From a bacterium UBA4637 (GTDB lineage Bacteria > Bacteroidota > Bacteroidia > Bacteroidales > Bacteroidaceae), in NCBI GenBank assembly GCA_002405875.1, contig DHMR01000037.1:1-6250 (forward strand): a stretch of 6,250 nt of DNA, in the 5' to 3' direction. The position numbers and the translations under genes are program-made. The notes below the pieces were generated by a model. It was not told the DNA's origin. It worked only from the letters and a program-made list of their open reading frames with translations, and searched no databases. Shown one piece after another: positions 5,739 through 6,250 of the stretch (position 1 is its first letter; every line of letters starts with the position of its first letter).

Positions 5739-6250
5739 ATGGCTAATAACGCAGAATTAATCAAGCAGTGTGAGGAAAGAGCACAGCAGTGGCTCACTCC
5801 TGCTTTTGACGAAGAAACCCGTAAGGAAGTAAAGGCTATGCTAGACGCTGAGGATAAGTCAGCTCTTGTGGATGCCTTCTATCAGAACTTGGAATTCGGA
5901 ACAGGTGGTTTGCGTGGTATCATGGGTGCCGGTACTAACCGCATGAACAAGTATATCGTTGGTATGGCCACACAGGGCTTCGCCAACTACATCCACAAGG
6001 CTTTTCCAGGTCAGGAAGGTCTCTCTGTAGTAGTAGGTCACGACTGCCGCAACAACTCTCGTCTCTTCGCTGAGACCGTTGCCGCTATCTTCTCAGCCAA
6101 CGGCATCAAGGCTTATCTCTTCGAGAGCCTTCGTCCTACACCTGAGATTTCTTTCGCTATCCGTGAGCTCGGCGCCAAGGCTGGTGTCAACGTTACTGCT
6201 TCTCACAACCCTAAGGAGTACAACGGCTACAAGGCTTACTGGGAGGATGG
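5739..6250 (+). CDS. Phosphoglucomutase/phosphomannomutase-type phospho-sugar mutase (partial)
   Basis: The first 170 codons of an alpha-D-phosphohexomutase, an enzyme that moves phosphate between the 1- and 6-positions of a hexose phosphate through a phosphoserine intermediate. It would link glycogen and cell-envelope sugar precursors to glycolysis in the cytoplasm. The signatures are LEFGTGGLRGIMG (51-63), where the sugar-phosphate enzyme domain 1 begins, VVVGHDCRNNS (97-107), RPTPE (132-136) and the active-site loop TASHNPKEYNGYK (153-165), whose Ser155 is the phosphorylated residue. The roughly 50-residue N-terminal stretch before the first motif (QQWL...) matches the long type of about 580 residues, rather than the short bacterial phosphoglucosamine mutase. 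Whether glucose or mannose phosphate is preferred cannot be told from this part. The start MANNAEL fits the family and is the first ATG in frame after the leader. It runs off the right edge. Confidence 0.93.
   Translation, partial: MANNAELIKQCEERAQQWLTPAFDEETRKEVKAMLDAEDKSALVDAFYQNLEFGTGGLRGIMGAGTNRMNKYIVGMATQGFANYIHKAFPGQEGLSVVVGHDCRNNSRLFAETVAAIFSANGIKAYLFESLRPTPEISFAIRELGAKAGVNVTASHNPKEYNGYKAYWED

Noticed and set aside
5859..6041. A 60-codon minus-strand open frame opposite the mutase gene
   Set aside because: It is antisense to the GTGGLRG and GHD motif regions of the mutase and has no features of its own.

Overview
The window looks like a chromosomal segment of a Bacteroidota bacterium, most likely of the Prevotella/Segatella group. 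The basis is the protein families present (DUF4491, a Bacteroidota-style UvrA, DUF1573), the exact match of one intergenic region to the Bacteroidota promoter form (TTTG, 19 bases, TAnnTTTG), A/T-rich intergenic DNA and little use of Shine-Dalgarno sites. No phage, transposon, CRISPR or tRNA/rRNA signal was seen. The species assignment is inference.

Layout. Six of the seven genes lie on the minus strand, so they read from right to left. From about 5569 a promoter fires leftward into a DUF4491 membrane protein (5160-5516). Its stop overlaps the start of rlmH (4693-5163, 23S rRNA pseudouridine methyltransferase) by four bases. After 38 bases, mostly a four-copy 8-bp repeat, comes uvrA (1802-4654, nucleotide excision repair). 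These three look like one transcription unit. A 159-base gap (1643-1801) holds a small inverted repeat and a possible promoter. A second leftward group follows: a secreted DUF1573 protein (1259-1642), an EFR1-type flavodoxin/ferredoxin protein (400-1215), and the signal-peptide N-terminus of a secreted protein, probably an M6-family metalloprotease, which runs off the left edge (1-377).

On the right, a divergent promoter (5591-5621) drives the only plus-strand gene, a phosphoglucomutase/phosphomannomutase-type enzyme. It starts at 5739, after a leader of roughly 110 bases, and is cut by the window end.

How the genes fit together. These are mostly household functions: ribosome maturation, DNA repair and sugar-phosphate metabolism, plus envelope or secreted proteins. 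I see no defence island or clearly new system. The points that merit a second look are at small scale. They are the tandem repeats at the gene junctions of the rlmH-uvrA unit, a UvrA whose first zinc module has lost one cysteine pair while a new CxxC appears downstream, a DUF4491 protein with an added charged tail that runs into the rlmH start, and a short upstream ORF in the mutase leader.
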